DNA of 33,588 nt. Origin: Chlorobiota bacterium (lineage in GTDB: Bacteria > Bacteroidota > Bacteroidia > Bacteroidales > JAADJA01). Every line of letters begins with the position of its first letter. Positions within the stretch are counted from its first letter, which is position 1. The DNA is taken from NCBI GenBank assembly GCA_013151015.1, contig JAADJA010000029.1, positions 1-33,588 on the forward strand, given 5' to 3'. Below are positions 19,801-29,400 of the stretch, one piece after another. Under the pieces are notes generated by a model. It made no database searches and was not told where the DNA came from. It was given only the letters and a program-made list of their open reading frames with translations. The translations under genes and the position numbers were made by a program.

Positions 19801-21225
19801 ATGGGTAGAAAGAAGCGCCTTTTGCCGTTGGTAAAGGAAATGGAATTTATTGATGCCGCCGCAGAAGGTAAGGCTGTTGGGAAATATAATGAAAAAGTGG
19901 TTTTCGTCCCTTATGTTGTTCCAGGAGATATTGCTGATGTGCAACTTATCAGGAAAAAGAAATCTTTTCTGGAGGGGAAAGCAACCCATATCCACAAGTA
20001 TTCGGAAAGAAGGACTGAGCCAAAGTGTGAGCATTTTGGTGTTTGCGGTGGTTGCAAGTGGCAGAACATGAAATATGCCGATCAGTTGTATTTCAAGGAA
20101 AAGCAAGTGGTGGAAGGTTTAAGGCGGATCGGGAAAATCGAAGTGCCCGAAATCCGACCCATCCTCGGTTCTGCAGAAGATTATTTTTATCGCAACAAAT
20201 TGGAATATACGTTCTCCAATATGCGTTGGTTGACCGAATTTTCAAAGGACATTGATTTTGCCGATAGGAACATGAACGGCCTGGGTTTCCATATCCCCAA
20301 AATGTGGGACCGGATCCTGGATATCGAGAATTGTTATCTGCAGGCCAGCCCTTCAAATGATATCCGGCTTGCCGTTAAGAAATATGCCGATGAAAACAAG
20401 CTGGAGTTCTATGATGTGAAAAAGTGGACCGGTTTTTTGCGCAACCTGATAATCCGAAATACCTCGATTGGGGAATGGATGGTGATTTTGGTCGTGAGGG
20501 AAGATGATAAGGAAAAGGTCAATGGGGTTTTAAACCATCTTGCTGATAAATTCCCCGAAATAACTTCCCTTATGTATGTCGTGAACCCCAAAACAAATGA
20601 TACTATTTACGATCTGGATGTTGAGTTGTTTAAGGGACAACCTTTTATAATGGAAGAAATGGAGGGCCTGAAATTCAAGATCGGCCCCAAATCTTTTTAT
20701 CAGACAAATTCAAAGCAAGCATACGAGCTCTATAAAACAGCAAGGGAGTTTGCCGATTTACAGGGCGATGAAATTGTTTACGATTTATACACCGGAACTG
20801 GGACCATTGCCAATTTTGTGGCATCAAAGGCCAAAAAGGTAGTTGGGATCGAATCGGTAGAAATGGCCATCGAGGACGCAAAGGAGAACTCCAGGATCAA
20901 TAATATTGATAATACGGTTTTTTTCGTGGGAGATATGTTGAAAATCCTGGACGACGAATTTATTGGTGAGCATGGAAATCCTGATGTAATCATAACCGAT
21001 CCCCCAAGGGCAGGCATGCACGGAAAAGTCGTAAGGCAGATTTTGAAAGCCGCTCCTAAAAAGATAGTATATGTGAGTTGTAACCCGGCCACGCAGGCAA
21101 GGGACGCTGCCATCTTATCCGAATCCTACAATGTTTTGAAAATCCAACCGGTGGACATGTTCCCGCATACCCAACATGTGGAAAACGTGATGCTGCTGGA
21201 AAGGAAACCTGTTGTGTTGAAGTAA
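19801..21225 (+). CDS. rlmD: 23S rRNA (uracil-5-)-methyltransferase, RumA/RlmD family
   Basis: 474 aa; Fe-S cysteines CEHFGVCGGCKWQ, FYQTNSKQAYELY, VYDLYTGTGTIANFVA, ITDPPRAGMH, VYVSCNPATQARD. Confidence 0.93.
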   Translation: MGRKKRLLPLVKEMEFIDAAAEGKAVGKYNEKVVFVPYVVPGDIADVQLIRKKKSFLEGKATHIHKYSERRTEPKCEHFGVCGGCKWQNMKYADQLYFKEKQVVEGLRRIGKIEVPEIRPILGSAEDYFYRNKLEYTFSNMRWLTEFSKDIDFADRNMNGLGFHIPKMWDRILDIENCYLQASPSNDIRLAVKKYADENKLEFYDVKKWTGFLRNLIIRNTSIGEWMVILVVREDDKEKVNGVLNHLADKFPEITSLMYVVNPKTNDTIYDLDVELFKGQPFIMEEMEGLKFKIGPKSFYQTNSKQAYELYKTAREFADLQGDEIVYDLYTGTGTIANFVASKAKKVVGIESVEMAIEDAKENSRINNIDNTVFFVGDMLKILDDEFIGEHGNPDVIITDPPRAGMHGKVVRQILKAAPKKIVYVSCNPATQARDAAILSESYNVLKIQPVDMFPHTQHVENVMLLERKPVVLK

Positions 21226-21344
21226 GTCTGTGCGACAGGGACACGACAGCTTGCAATTGGGCAGTTTGTTAAAAGCCATATGATTCCATTCTTGAGTCTT
21301 TGAGGCATTTTCCCCTTGAAGCATTAAAGCATTGAATCTTTCTT

Positions 21345-21761
21345 TTACTCCCCAATGATTTTCACAAGAACCCGTTTTCTCCTTTTTCCATCAAATTCGC
21401 CATAGAATATTTGTTCCCAGGGACCAAAATCCAATTGACCTTTGGTGATGGCACAAACCACTTCCCTTCCCATAACCGTACGTTTAAGGTGGGCATCGGC
21501 ATTATCTTCAAAGCCATTGTGACGGTATTGCGAATAAGGTTTTTCCGGGGCCAGTTTTTCCAGCCATGTTTCATAGTCTTGGTGCAGGCCACTTTCATCG
21601 TCATTGATAAAAACACTGGCCGTAATGTGCATGGCATTTACCAGGCACAGGCCTTCCTGTACACCGCTTTCATGGATGCACACTTGCACGTCCGGGGTGA
21701 TGTTGATCAGTTGTCTTCTGCTGTGGGTTTGGAACCAGAGTTCCTTTCGGTATGATTTCAT
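21345..21761 (-). CDS. YjbQ/UPF0047 family protein (secondary thiamine-phosphate synthase type)
   Basis: 138 aa; [49 protein letters not shown]-like tail. Confidence 0.88.
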   Translation of the reverse strand: MKSYRKELWFQTHSRRQLINITPDVQVCIHESGVQEGLCLVNAMHITASVFINDDESGLHQDYETWLEKLAPEKPYSQYRHNGFEDNADAHLKRTVMGREVVCAITKGQLDFGPWEQIFYGEFDGKRRKRVLVKIIGE

Positions 21762-22276
21762 AAGTTTAATGTTTTAAGATTTTTTATTTTTTCGATTAAT
21801 GCACCTGGATTGAAATCTTCCCCCTTGATTGTTATCAATGCCTGTGAATAATAGGGGAGGCGTTTTTTTAAATGAACCTGGATATATCGTTTTAATTCAT
21901 CCGGTGATTTCCCTTCCACCAAAGGCCTTGGTCTTCTGGAAGCGCTAATGCGTTGGAACAACGACAAAATACCCATCTCAATGTAAACAGTTGTCCCGTT
22001 TTTGTTCATCAATTCCATATTGTCAAAAAAACAAGGTGTGCCCCCTCCCGTTGCAATAACCGTATCCGAAGAAAGGAAGGTGGACAAAAGGCTGTCATGT
22101 TCGATTTTCCGAAATGACTTCTCATCATATTTCCTGAAAATACCACTGACATCAATTTTGTATTTCCTTTCGATCATATCGTCAAGGTCGATAAACCCAT
22201 AACCAAGTTTTTTGGCCAATATTTTCCCAATCGTGGTTTTCCCACTTCCCATGTATCCAATTAAGTAGATTAACAT
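21758..22276 (-). CDS. aroK: Shikimate kinase
   Basis: [33 protein letters not shown]...[11 protein letters not shown]; start moved to 22276 because the ORF extension to 22342 translates the GTAATT repeat array. Confidence 0.92.
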   Translation of the reverse strand: MLIYLIGYMGSGKTTIGKILAKKLGYGFIDLDDMIERKYKIDVSGIFRKYDEKSFRKIEHDSLLSTFLSSDTVIATGGGTPCFFDNMELMNKNGTTVYIEMGILSLFQRISASRRPRPLVEGKSPDELKRYIQVHLKKRLPYYSQALITIKGEDFNPGALIEKIKNLKTLNL

Positions 22277-22285
22277 ATTTATAAT

Positions 22286-22369
22286 GTAATTTACTTCGTG
22301 TAATTTGCACTGCGTGCGTAATTTACTACGGGTAATTTGCACTACGTGCGTAATTCGCTTTGCGTAATT
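22286..22369 (+). repeat. Tandem array: six GTAATT motifs in a 32-bp higher-order repeat (14+18 bp alternation)
   Basis: GTAATT at 22286, 22300, 22318, 22332, 22350, 22364; full units 22286-22317 and 22318-22349 match 29/32. Confidence 0.9.
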
Positions 22370-22399
22370 GATTAATGCATGGTTTTATACGAAGTTCTT

Positions 22400-22459
22400 A
22401 ATTACAACCAATTACAACTTAATTACCATCAATTACAACCAATTACCTTCCCTAATTAC
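22400..22459 (+). repeat. Phased array: six AATTAC motifs about 10-11 bp apart
   Basis: AATTAC at 22400, 22410, 22421, 22431, 22441, 22454; exact reverse complement of GTAATT. Confidence 0.9.
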
Positions 22460-22518
22460 CCATTATTACAATTTAACAAACTTAAATAAATCTTTTTAAA
22501 TAGACTTGATAATTTTTC

Positions 22519-22526
22519 TAATTTTG
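22519..22526 (+). promoter_or_regulatory. Bacteroidota -7 element (TAATTTTG)
   Basis: TAnnTTTG motif 21 bp before the DUF1573 ORF. Confidence 0.5.
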
Positions 22527-22546
22527 CACTCTAAAAAAAAATAAAA

Positions 22547-22993
22547 ATGAGGTCGATTTTTTTTCTTTTAATAACTGCTGGAATCCTGACATCTTGTGGG
22601 AACAATCGTGAAGGCGGAATCTCTACAGATGTTGTGAACAACCCTGTTTCAGCTTCAGGTGATAACTCCCTTGATGAATTGCCGTTAATCAGTTTTGATA
22701 AAGATGTACACGATTTCGGGAAAATAATCCAGGGCGAAAAAGTCTCTTTTAATTTCCGGTTTACCAATACGGGGAAAAGCGATCTGGTGATTTCCCAGGT
22801 AAATTCGTCATGCGGGTGTACCGTGACCCGTTTCCCAAAAACAGCGATCAAGCCTGGGGAAAAAGAAAAAATAACGGTGACCTTCGACAGTGAAGGCAGA
22901 AAGGGAATCCAAAACAAAACAATTACCGTGGCGAGCAATTGCCAGCCGAACAAAACAATACTTAGAATAAAAGCAATGGTGGTTACACCCTAA
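22547..22993 (+). CDS. DUF1573 domain lipoprotein
   Basis: Lipobox ILTSC; FDKDVHDFGKIIQGEKVSFNFRFTNTGKSDLVISQVNSSCGCTV. Confidence 0.9.
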   Translation: MRSIFFLLITAGILTSCGNNREGGISTDVVNNPVSASGDNSLDELPLISFDKDVHDFGKIIQGEKVSFNFRFTNTGKSDLVISQVNSSCGCTVTRFPKTAIKPGEKEKITVTFDSEGRKGIQNKTITVASNCQPNKTILRIKAMVVTP

Positions 22994-23009
22994 CATTAAA
23001 CTTAAAACG

Positions 23010-23342
23010 ATGAACATGAATTTTTTGAACATATTATTAATGACCTCTCCCGAAGGGTCTGAAGGCCAAGGTGGAATTATGAGTTTTCTTCCATTGATCC
23101 TTATTGTCCTTGTGTTTTATTTGTTTTTTATCCGACCACAGATGAAGAAAACCAAAGACCAGAAGAAATACCGCGAAGCCTTGAAAAAAGGGGACAAGAT
23201 TGTTACCATTGGTGGGATTTATGGAAAAATCATAGAAATTCAGGACGAAACAATTACCATAGAGGTAGAAGGGCAGAACAGGTTGAAAATTGCAAAATCA
23301 GCGGTGGCAATGGATGGTTCATCGCAGCTTGGGGCCAAATAG
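23010..23342 (+). CDS. yajC: Preprotein translocase subunit YajC
   Basis: SFLPLILIVLVFYLFFIRPQMKKTKDQKKYREALKKGDKIVTIGGIYGKI; the start may instead be the internal Met at 23016. Confidence 0.93.
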   Translation: MNMNFLNILLMTSPEGSEGQGGIMSFLPLILIVLVFYLFFIRPQMKKTKDQKKYREALKKGDKIVTIGGIYGKIIEIQDETITIEVEGQNRLKIAKSAVAMDGSSQLGAK

Positions 23343-23433
23343 CCAGGAGCATCAATTTATGGATATAATATGTATTTGAAAATGGATGCACTATGGGGAT
23401 ATTGTGTAACACATTACGAAAACCCCCTTTATC

Positions 23434-24429
23434 TTGAAATCAGATCTTATAAAAAGAATAGGTAACCCAAAGGATGAAAAGTTGAGGAATCAGCTTTATG
23501 TTTTTTTGATTTGCCTTGCTATTTCCATTTTGATTTGGTTTCTGATCGTATTGTCGAAGAAGAACATGGAAACCATTGATTTCCCGATTCTTTATGGAAA
23601 AGCCCCTTCCAATCTTGTCCTTACCAATACCCCTGACAGCCTGTTGTCGTTTCGGCTTTCATCCAGTGGCTTTAAACTCATCACATTGGAGTACCTCACA
23701 TTAAAGAAACCTATTCGATTTGACCTCAGGTCGCTTGATATACATAAGGACGGTGGGAAATATGTGGCAAGTATCCCAACATCGGAAATGGCGAAAAAAT
23801 TAATAAGGGAGCATGGCCTTGCCCAGGAATTGGTATCCGTTTCCCCCCAGAACATTTATTTTGAGTTTTCGACGGTGACAAGCAAAAAAGTACCGGTAAT
23901 AGCAAATGTGGATCTTTCTTTTGAAAAACAATTCCAGTTAGCGGATTCGCTTGTACTTGACCCGGACAGTGTTTTTGTTATCGGTGCCAATGATGTAATA
24001 GATACAATTGGTTTTGTGAAGACCGAACTTTGCAAATTGTCAGGGATAAACCAATCAAAAACGATAAACATAAGCTTGACCAACCCTTGGAAAACCTTGG
24101 ATGTCGATCTTTCGGAAAACAAAACCAGTCTTAGCTTGATTGTTGAGCGGTTCACGGAATCAACCATTGAATTGCCCATAACGATTGGCCATTTTGAAGA
24201 TATGCAGGTTAAAACCTTTCCTGAAAAAATAAGCGTAACCTATCTTGTTGCGTTAAAAGATTTTAAGCGGATAAACGGCGATATGTTTATTTTGGGTTAT
24301 GACACCGCCGTTGACCTGAACCTGGCAAACAAGCTGCGCGTGAAAATCATCCGGCAACCTTCATTTATCAAAATCACCAGGATAAACCCAGAGGACGTTG
24401 AATTTTTAGTTTTAAAAAAAGATGGTTAA
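23434..24429 (+). CDS. YbbR-like (CdaR-like) domain protein
   Basis: Single N-terminal TM then repeated beta-rich YbbR-like pattern; located between yajC and coaE. Confidence 0.75.
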   Translation: MKSDLIKRIGNPKDEKLRNQLYVFLICLAISILIWFLIVLSKKNMETIDFPILYGKAPSNLVLTNTPDSLLSFRLSSSGFKLITLEYLTLKKPIRFDLRSLDIHKDGGKYVASIPTSEMAKKLIREHGLAQELVSVSPQNIYFEFSTVTSKKVPVIANVDLSFEKQFQLADSLVLDPDSVFVIGANDVIDTIGFVKTELCKLSGINQSKTINISLTNPWKTLDVDLSENKTSLSLIVERFTESTIELPITIGHFEDMQVKTFPEKISVTYLVALKDFKRINGDMFILGYDTAVDLNLANKLRVKIIRQPSFIKITRINPEDVEFLVLKKDG

Positions 24430-25000
24430 AGTTGGATTGACAGGGAATATTGGTTCTGGCAAAAGCACCGTTGCACGGATATTTGAGGTGTTCGGTGCCC
24501 CTGTTTACCATTCCGATAAAAGGGCAAAGGGCTTTTTGTTGTTCCCTGAGGTAAAGAACAAACTCAAAAATGAATTTGGGGATATTGTTTTTGCCAAAGA
24601 TGAAATTGATCGAAAAAAACTGGCCAATTTGGTTTTTAATGATAAGCAGGCAATTGCTTTTTTGAACTCAGTGATCCATCCGCTGGTAAGGAAAGATTTT
24701 GAGGATTGGTGTTCCAGGCATTCCGAAGAACCCTATGTCGTTCAGGAAGCGGCCATTTTATTTGAAAGTGGATTTTATAGGTTTTTCGACAAAACCATTG
24801 TTGTAAGTTGCCCGGAAGAAATCGCCGTAAAGCGTGTGATGAAACGTGACAATGCCACAGAAAGCGAAGTAAAGGAGCGGATGAAGAACCAATGGGATCA
24901 GGAAAAAAAGAAAAAGCTGGCGGACTTTATTGTTTTCAACGATGGTGAACAATTGATCATTCCGCAGGTTCTGCAGATTCATAAAGGACTTCGGTCATAA
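24422..25000 (+). CDS. coaE: Dephospho-CoA kinase
   Basis: KVGLTGNIGSGKSTVARIFEVFGAPVYHSDKRAK; VQEAAILFESGF; overlaps the upstream ORF by 8 bp. Confidence 0.94.
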   Translation: MVKVGLTGNIGSGKSTVARIFEVFGAPVYHSDKRAKGFLLFPEVKNKLKNEFGDIVFAKDEIDRKKLANLVFNDKQAIAFLNSVIHPLVRKDFEDWCSRHSEEPYVVQEAAILFESGFYRFFDKTIVVSCPEEIAVKRVMKRDNATESEVKERMKNQWDQEKKKKLADFIVFNDGEQLIIPQVLQIHKGLRS

Positions 25001-25038
25001 AAACAAAAAAGGCCATCGTTTGATGGCCTTTTTTGTTT
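25001..25038. terminator. Bidirectional intrinsic terminator between convergent genes
   Basis: Perfect 17-bp stem AAACAAAAAAGGCCATC-GTTT-GATGGCCTTTTTTGTTT. Confidence 0.92.
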
Positions 25039-25053
25039 AAACGCAATAACGCC

Positions 25054-27072
25054 CTATCTGTATAAGTTGATTTTCTTGTTCACAACTGTTTTGTCCTCAA
25101 GTACGGTATGGATAAAATAAATACCGTTCCCAAGATTTGAAAGGTCGATGATATTTCCTGTGAAACCTTCATATGAAGCAACTTCATTTCCGATTGCACT
25201 ATAGACTTTTATATTTGTGTTGTCGGCACCTTTTAGGTAAAGCTTCCCGTTTGTTGGGTTTGGATAAACCTCGACAGCTTCAAATGTTTCGTTTCCGATT
25301 CCGGTCAGAACCGAAAGGTTGACATTGTAAGTATAATGTGTTGCCAAATCCTGGCCATAGGAATCAATTGTTGCGGTTCCCGGGAACCCGTTTGCCGGGA
25401 CAATTACCTTAATTCCATTGGCATCCATTAATTCAGCGGTAATAGCGGGCATTTCAACCGTGCCGGATGGTAAATCAACATCGTAATCCATCACATCGGG
25501 ATCGAAATTGGCAATTGCTTCCCCGTCAACGTAAATTGCAGAAAGTCTTCCTTCGGTGGCATATGCCATATCTTCCAGCGAATAACCGGATTGGAAGACG
25601 AATTTTGAGGAAGTGTTTTGCACAATGACCGCAACACCGAGATCGTCCCATTCTTCAACATTGGTCCCTGCGAGGTCAACGGTTTCGGTAATTGTATAAG
25701 GAACCCTGTCAACCAGGTCAACAGATGTTCCATTGGGCCCGGGCACCATTTTCATCATCACATGCTCAAAGGAGGTTTCCCCGTTTGTCCCTGTATTTTC
25801 TGTTGTCAGGTATTCGAAAACATCAATGGTTACTTTAAAGCCATTAAAGTTGGCATAGGGGAGTATTGTCGTCGTAATTGTCATTACGGTACCGTCCAAT
25901 GAATGTGAACACACAAGGCTCATAAGCCCGGGGGTCGCTGCGGCGGCATCCAAAACAGCCTGGGCCGAGGCAGTATTTGTGTTGCAGAATTCACCATCAC
26001 CAACCAACCATGGCACCCAGGTCACACCATAATAGTTCCTTCTTACCCCACCCTCTTCAGTATAGTAAGGGTCTCCACTTCCGGGCCAGTTCATTTGATA
26101 TTTTACCAGGGTCATTTCGTCTGCATGTGTATCGCACCAAGGAACAAAACTAACATGAAACGCTGCACAAGGTGCGCATGTTGAGCTTGTAAACTCTTCT
26201 AAAGCAGCTTTTTTGTCAACAGTATGGCTAACAACATTTACCTCTTTTGTCAATGAGTTGTTGTCTGGGTCGTCATCTTCTGTCCCATTCACCTGTGCAA
26301 TAGTGACCATCAAATCATAAGACCCGATTGGAAAGTCAAAAAGATCGGTACAGGTGAAATCGTAAGTGTCGCCAAAATCAAGGCTCAACCCATCGATAAA
26401 TGTCGAGTGAACCATTCCATCAACTTCCCAGTCAATATCAAGCGAGGTAATTTGATTGTTTCCAAAGTTCTTTGCAACACCGGTTACTTCGGCAGTACCA
26501 CTAACATATGTTGGTGTTGTGATGGAAATCAATACGCCATCGAGATCAAGAGGGTTGTACAAAATAATGTCATCAATATACCAATCATCGAGATTGTACA
26601 TATTTCCTGAAAAATAAATGCAAAACTGAAAATCGGCCTGTCCAACATCGGCATTGTCGATTTCAAATGAAAGTGTTTCAGGGCCAATGTCACCTGTTGG
26701 GTTCACGGTCCAAACATCTGTCCAGGTACCGCTTGCACCGGAAGTGGTGGCTACGCCCAAAGAATATCCACTTCCTGAATAATCATCAAGGAAATGTGAA
26801 AAAGTAAACGATACGGATGATAATCCGCTTAAATCAACTGCCGGGGAAATCAATCGGCTGGTTGCGTTTCCATTTGTGTAATGGAATTTAGCTTCGGGTG
26901 CAACCCCTCCGGCATTGGCCGAGCCCTCTACGGACCATTGTGCGGCCTGATCGTCAATTGACCATCCTGTTGGTGGCATTTGGTTACTGTTGAAATCTTC
27001 AGAAACATATGTCTGTCCGAATACGAAGGCAGACATACCTAATAAAAGCAATAATGTACTTAATTTTCTCAT
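25054..27072 (-). CDS. Secreted T9SS cargo protein with Omp28/thioredoxin-like domain
   Basis: Signal peptide MRKLSTLLLLLGMSAFVFGQ; EEFTSSTCAPCAAFHVSF..VTWVPWLV (CxxC + cis-Pro-like); C-terminal VEVYPNPTNGKLYLKG...VVNKKINLYR. Confidence 0.85.
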   Translation of the reverse strand: MRKLSTLLLLLGMSAFVFGQTYVSEDFNSNQMPPTGWSIDDQAAQWSVEGSANAGGVAPEAKFHYTNGNATSRLISPAVDLSGLSSVSFTFSHFLDDYSGSGYSLGVATTSGASGTWTDVWTVNPTGDIGPETLSFEIDNADVGQADFQFCIYFSGNMYNLDDWYIDDIILYNPLDLDGVLISITTPTYVSGTAEVTGVAKNFGNNQITSLDIDWEVDGMVHSTFIDGLSLDFGDTYDFTCTDLFDFPIGSYDLMVTIAQVNGTEDDDPDNNSLTKEVNVVSHTVDKKAALEEFTSSTCAPCAAFHVSFVPWCDTHADEMTLVKYQMNWPGSGDPYYTEEGGVRRNYYGVTWVPWLVGDGEFCNTNTASAQAVLDAAAATPGLMSLVCSHSLDGTVMTITTTILPYANFNGFKVTIDVFEYLTTENTGTNGETSFEHVMMKMVPGPNGTSVDLVDRVPYTITETVDLAGTNVEEWDDLGVAVIVQNTSSKFVFQSGYSLEDMAYATEGRLSAIYVDGEAIANFDPDVMDYDVDLPSGTVEMPAITAELMDANGIKVIVPANGFPGTATIDSYGQDLATHYTYNVNLSVLTGIGNETFEAVEVYPNPTNGKLYLKGADNTNIKVYSAIGNEVASYEGFTGNIIDLSNLGNGIYFIHTVLEDKTVVNKKINLYR

Positions 27073-27619
27073 CTTTTAAAGTTTTAATTGATTAAACAAA
27101 TTGTTATTTGTATGGATTTCTGTATTAAGACGCAAAACAGATGGTTTTGGGTGTACGAAAATATGTGGTTTTACGGATTTATCGTAATTTGGAATTGGTC
27201 TTAATAGTGTGCTGTCCCTGACAATTATTTGTCTTTTCCTGTAACCGCTCCAAGGGATTTTGGCAATGGCCGCAGTACAAGATAATCCCGCTACTATGGA
27301 AGGCTTCTGGCAACTATTATGTAGTCATTTCGACCCAATGCGCAAGAACAGGCATAAGAGGGAGAAATCCCCCTACCACGAATGATTGCCAACAACCAAA
27401 AGGCAAAGCCAAAACAACAGTTGTCAGGGCACTCAAAGCAAACACCGGCTGCCATGACCGTAAGGGGATTCCTCACGCTCCGGCACGAGGCCTTCCCATT
27501 GGTTCCTGATGACGCCGATTCCTTTTTTTCCCTTGCTGTTTGGGATTTGTGAAACGGATTCCCAAAAATCCCACCACTCGTTCTCGTTTGCAACAAGAAT
27601 GTATCCATACAAGGCATTT

Positions 27620-28818
27620 GAAATGCCAAAACCATCCACGGTAACATTCAATATAATTCCTTAAATTTGCCACAACAAATCGCAATCAATACAGATAACA
27701 ACTCAAATGCGATTAACTACCTTTACGATGCCATGGGAATAAAACTCAGGAAACATACAAAAATAAATGGCATTACTGAAACTGTAACCGATTACATCGG
27801 AAGTTTTGTATATGAGGATAATGTGTTAAGGTACATCCTCACTGCCGAAGGTCGCATAATGGCAAATGAAGATGGCTCTTTCGAATACCAGTATTTCCTA
27901 AAGGACCACCTTGGCAACACACGGGTGACCTTTGACCAAACAGGAACGGTAATACAGGAAGACAGCTACTACCCCTTTGGTATGGCCATGACAGGTTTGG
28001 CCTACCAGTCCGGTACTGATTACAAAAATAAATACCTGTACAACGGCAAGGAGTTGCAGGATGAGTTTGGGCTGGAGTGGTACGATTACGGGGCTAGGTT
28101 CTATGATGCTACTTTGGGAAGGTTCCATACTTTTGATCCATATGTGGATAAGTATTATTCTTGGTCGCCTTATAATTATACTGGGAATAATCCAATAAAA
28201 AGAATTGACATAAATGGAAAGGGTTGGGGAGAGGATTTACTTAAAATGGCTGCTTCATATGCTGTAACTAAAGCTAATCAAGCAATGCATAGTATTGTTA
28301 AATCTATTGGGGAAACAGGAAAAGAAATTGTTATGGATATTAAAGAGAATACAAAAGTTCAACTAAAGGCTGAAACAAAATCAACAACTGAAATTGGTGG
28401 TCAGGTGAAGTTAAAAGGAGAATTTGGTGCAGGTTTCTCTATTCAAACATCTGAATCCTCTTGGAGTATTTCATCAACATATAGTTTAAGTCAAAATAGC
28501 ATTGAGAATAATTTTGAAAGTGATAGCAATACTGATATAGTTATTAGTGGGCAATTCCAAGTTAAAGGAAATGGAGCTGAATTAAAATATATAAAAGGAG
28601 AAGATGGCATTAATAAAAGTGAAGGCACCATTACTACTGGATCTGGGGTGCCAGGTATTCAAACTGAGACATCTATTGAGACAAATAACAATAAAGTTAC
28701 AAAAATGACAACAGGAGTTGCTGGAGGAGGAAAAGTACCCACCCTGAAAGTCACTCCACAAGGTATACGACACATATCTTTTGATTTAAGTCTAAAGATT
28801 ATATATGAAAGGGAATAA
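27620..28818 (+). CDS. 5'-truncated RHS repeat-associated core protein with variable C-terminal domain
   Basis: [86 protein letters not shown]; Rhs-like reading extends upstream of the listed TTG start ([20 protein letters not shown]) with no start codon or signal peptide. Confidence 0.82.
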
Positions 28819-29275
28819 AATTTATATCTTGGCAGCTTTATTTATAGTTTCATCTGGATTTCAGCTATATATAAATAGTTTTAAAATTGAAGAATCTATC
28901 ATTGGTGTTTTCATGTCACTTTTAGTGTCATTACTTTTAAGTTTTGTTGTAATACAGTTTGTCAAAAAGTATAAAACAGCTTCATTTATTAATTTATGGT
29001 TATACATCTACTTATTAATGCTTGCTGCCTCATTATTAAATTTTATTTGGCAACTGGTAACATTTCGCTTAACCCTGTCTGGCGGGATTTACAATCCGAT
29101 TGTCGATTGTTTTCCTCCCACAATTCCAACTACCGCAATACTAAAAGCCTTTTCATCAACAATTGGGTTCAATTCTTCAAAAAAACCCCAGCCCATCACG
29201 GTTTATAACTGTGATGGGATTAGAAAATTTTGCTTCTCAGCCAAGCTTGCCGTTAGTCAACTGGCGCAAGTCTGA
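28805..29275 (+). CDS. Small membrane protein, candidate immunity partner of the Rhs C-terminus
   Basis: ATG overlaps the Rhs stop by 14 bp; about three hydrophobic segments in the first ~90 aa; the C-terminal third looks like readthrough into repeat-like sequence. Confidence 0.55.
   Translation: MKGNKIYILAALFIVSSGFQLYINSFKIEESIIGVFMSLLVSLLLSFVVIQFVKKYKTASFINLWLYIYLLMLAASLLNFIWQLVTFRLTLSGGIYNPIVDCFPPTIPTTAILKAFSSTIGFNSSKKPQPITVYNCDGIRKFCFSAKLAVSQLAQV
29192..29218. terminator. 12-bp stem hairpin downstream of the Rhs module
   Basis: CCCATCACGGTT-TAT-AACTGTGATGGG. Confidence 0.55.
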
Positions 29276-29400
29276 TATGGAGCATTGCAGGCAAGGGATT
29301 TATGCCTTGCTTGTAAATGAATGTAATTCCTTAAAATACATCCTCATGCCCGAATTGCAATAAAAACACCCTATCTTTACACCTTTTAAATTCAAAAGCA

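Noticed and set aside
22277-22342. N-terminal extension of shikimate kinase
   Set aside because: Encoded by the GTAATT repeat array; the real P-loop N-terminus begins at [15 protein letters not shown].
22286-22459. CRISPR array
   Set aside because: Motifs are 6 bp with 4-12 bp gaps; no 25-35 bp identical repeats with unique spacers and no cas genes.
27294-27685. Minus-strand ORFs (117, 72, 70 aa) before the Rhs fragment
   Set aside because: Overlap each other in different frames across repeat-like sequence; no recognisable domain.
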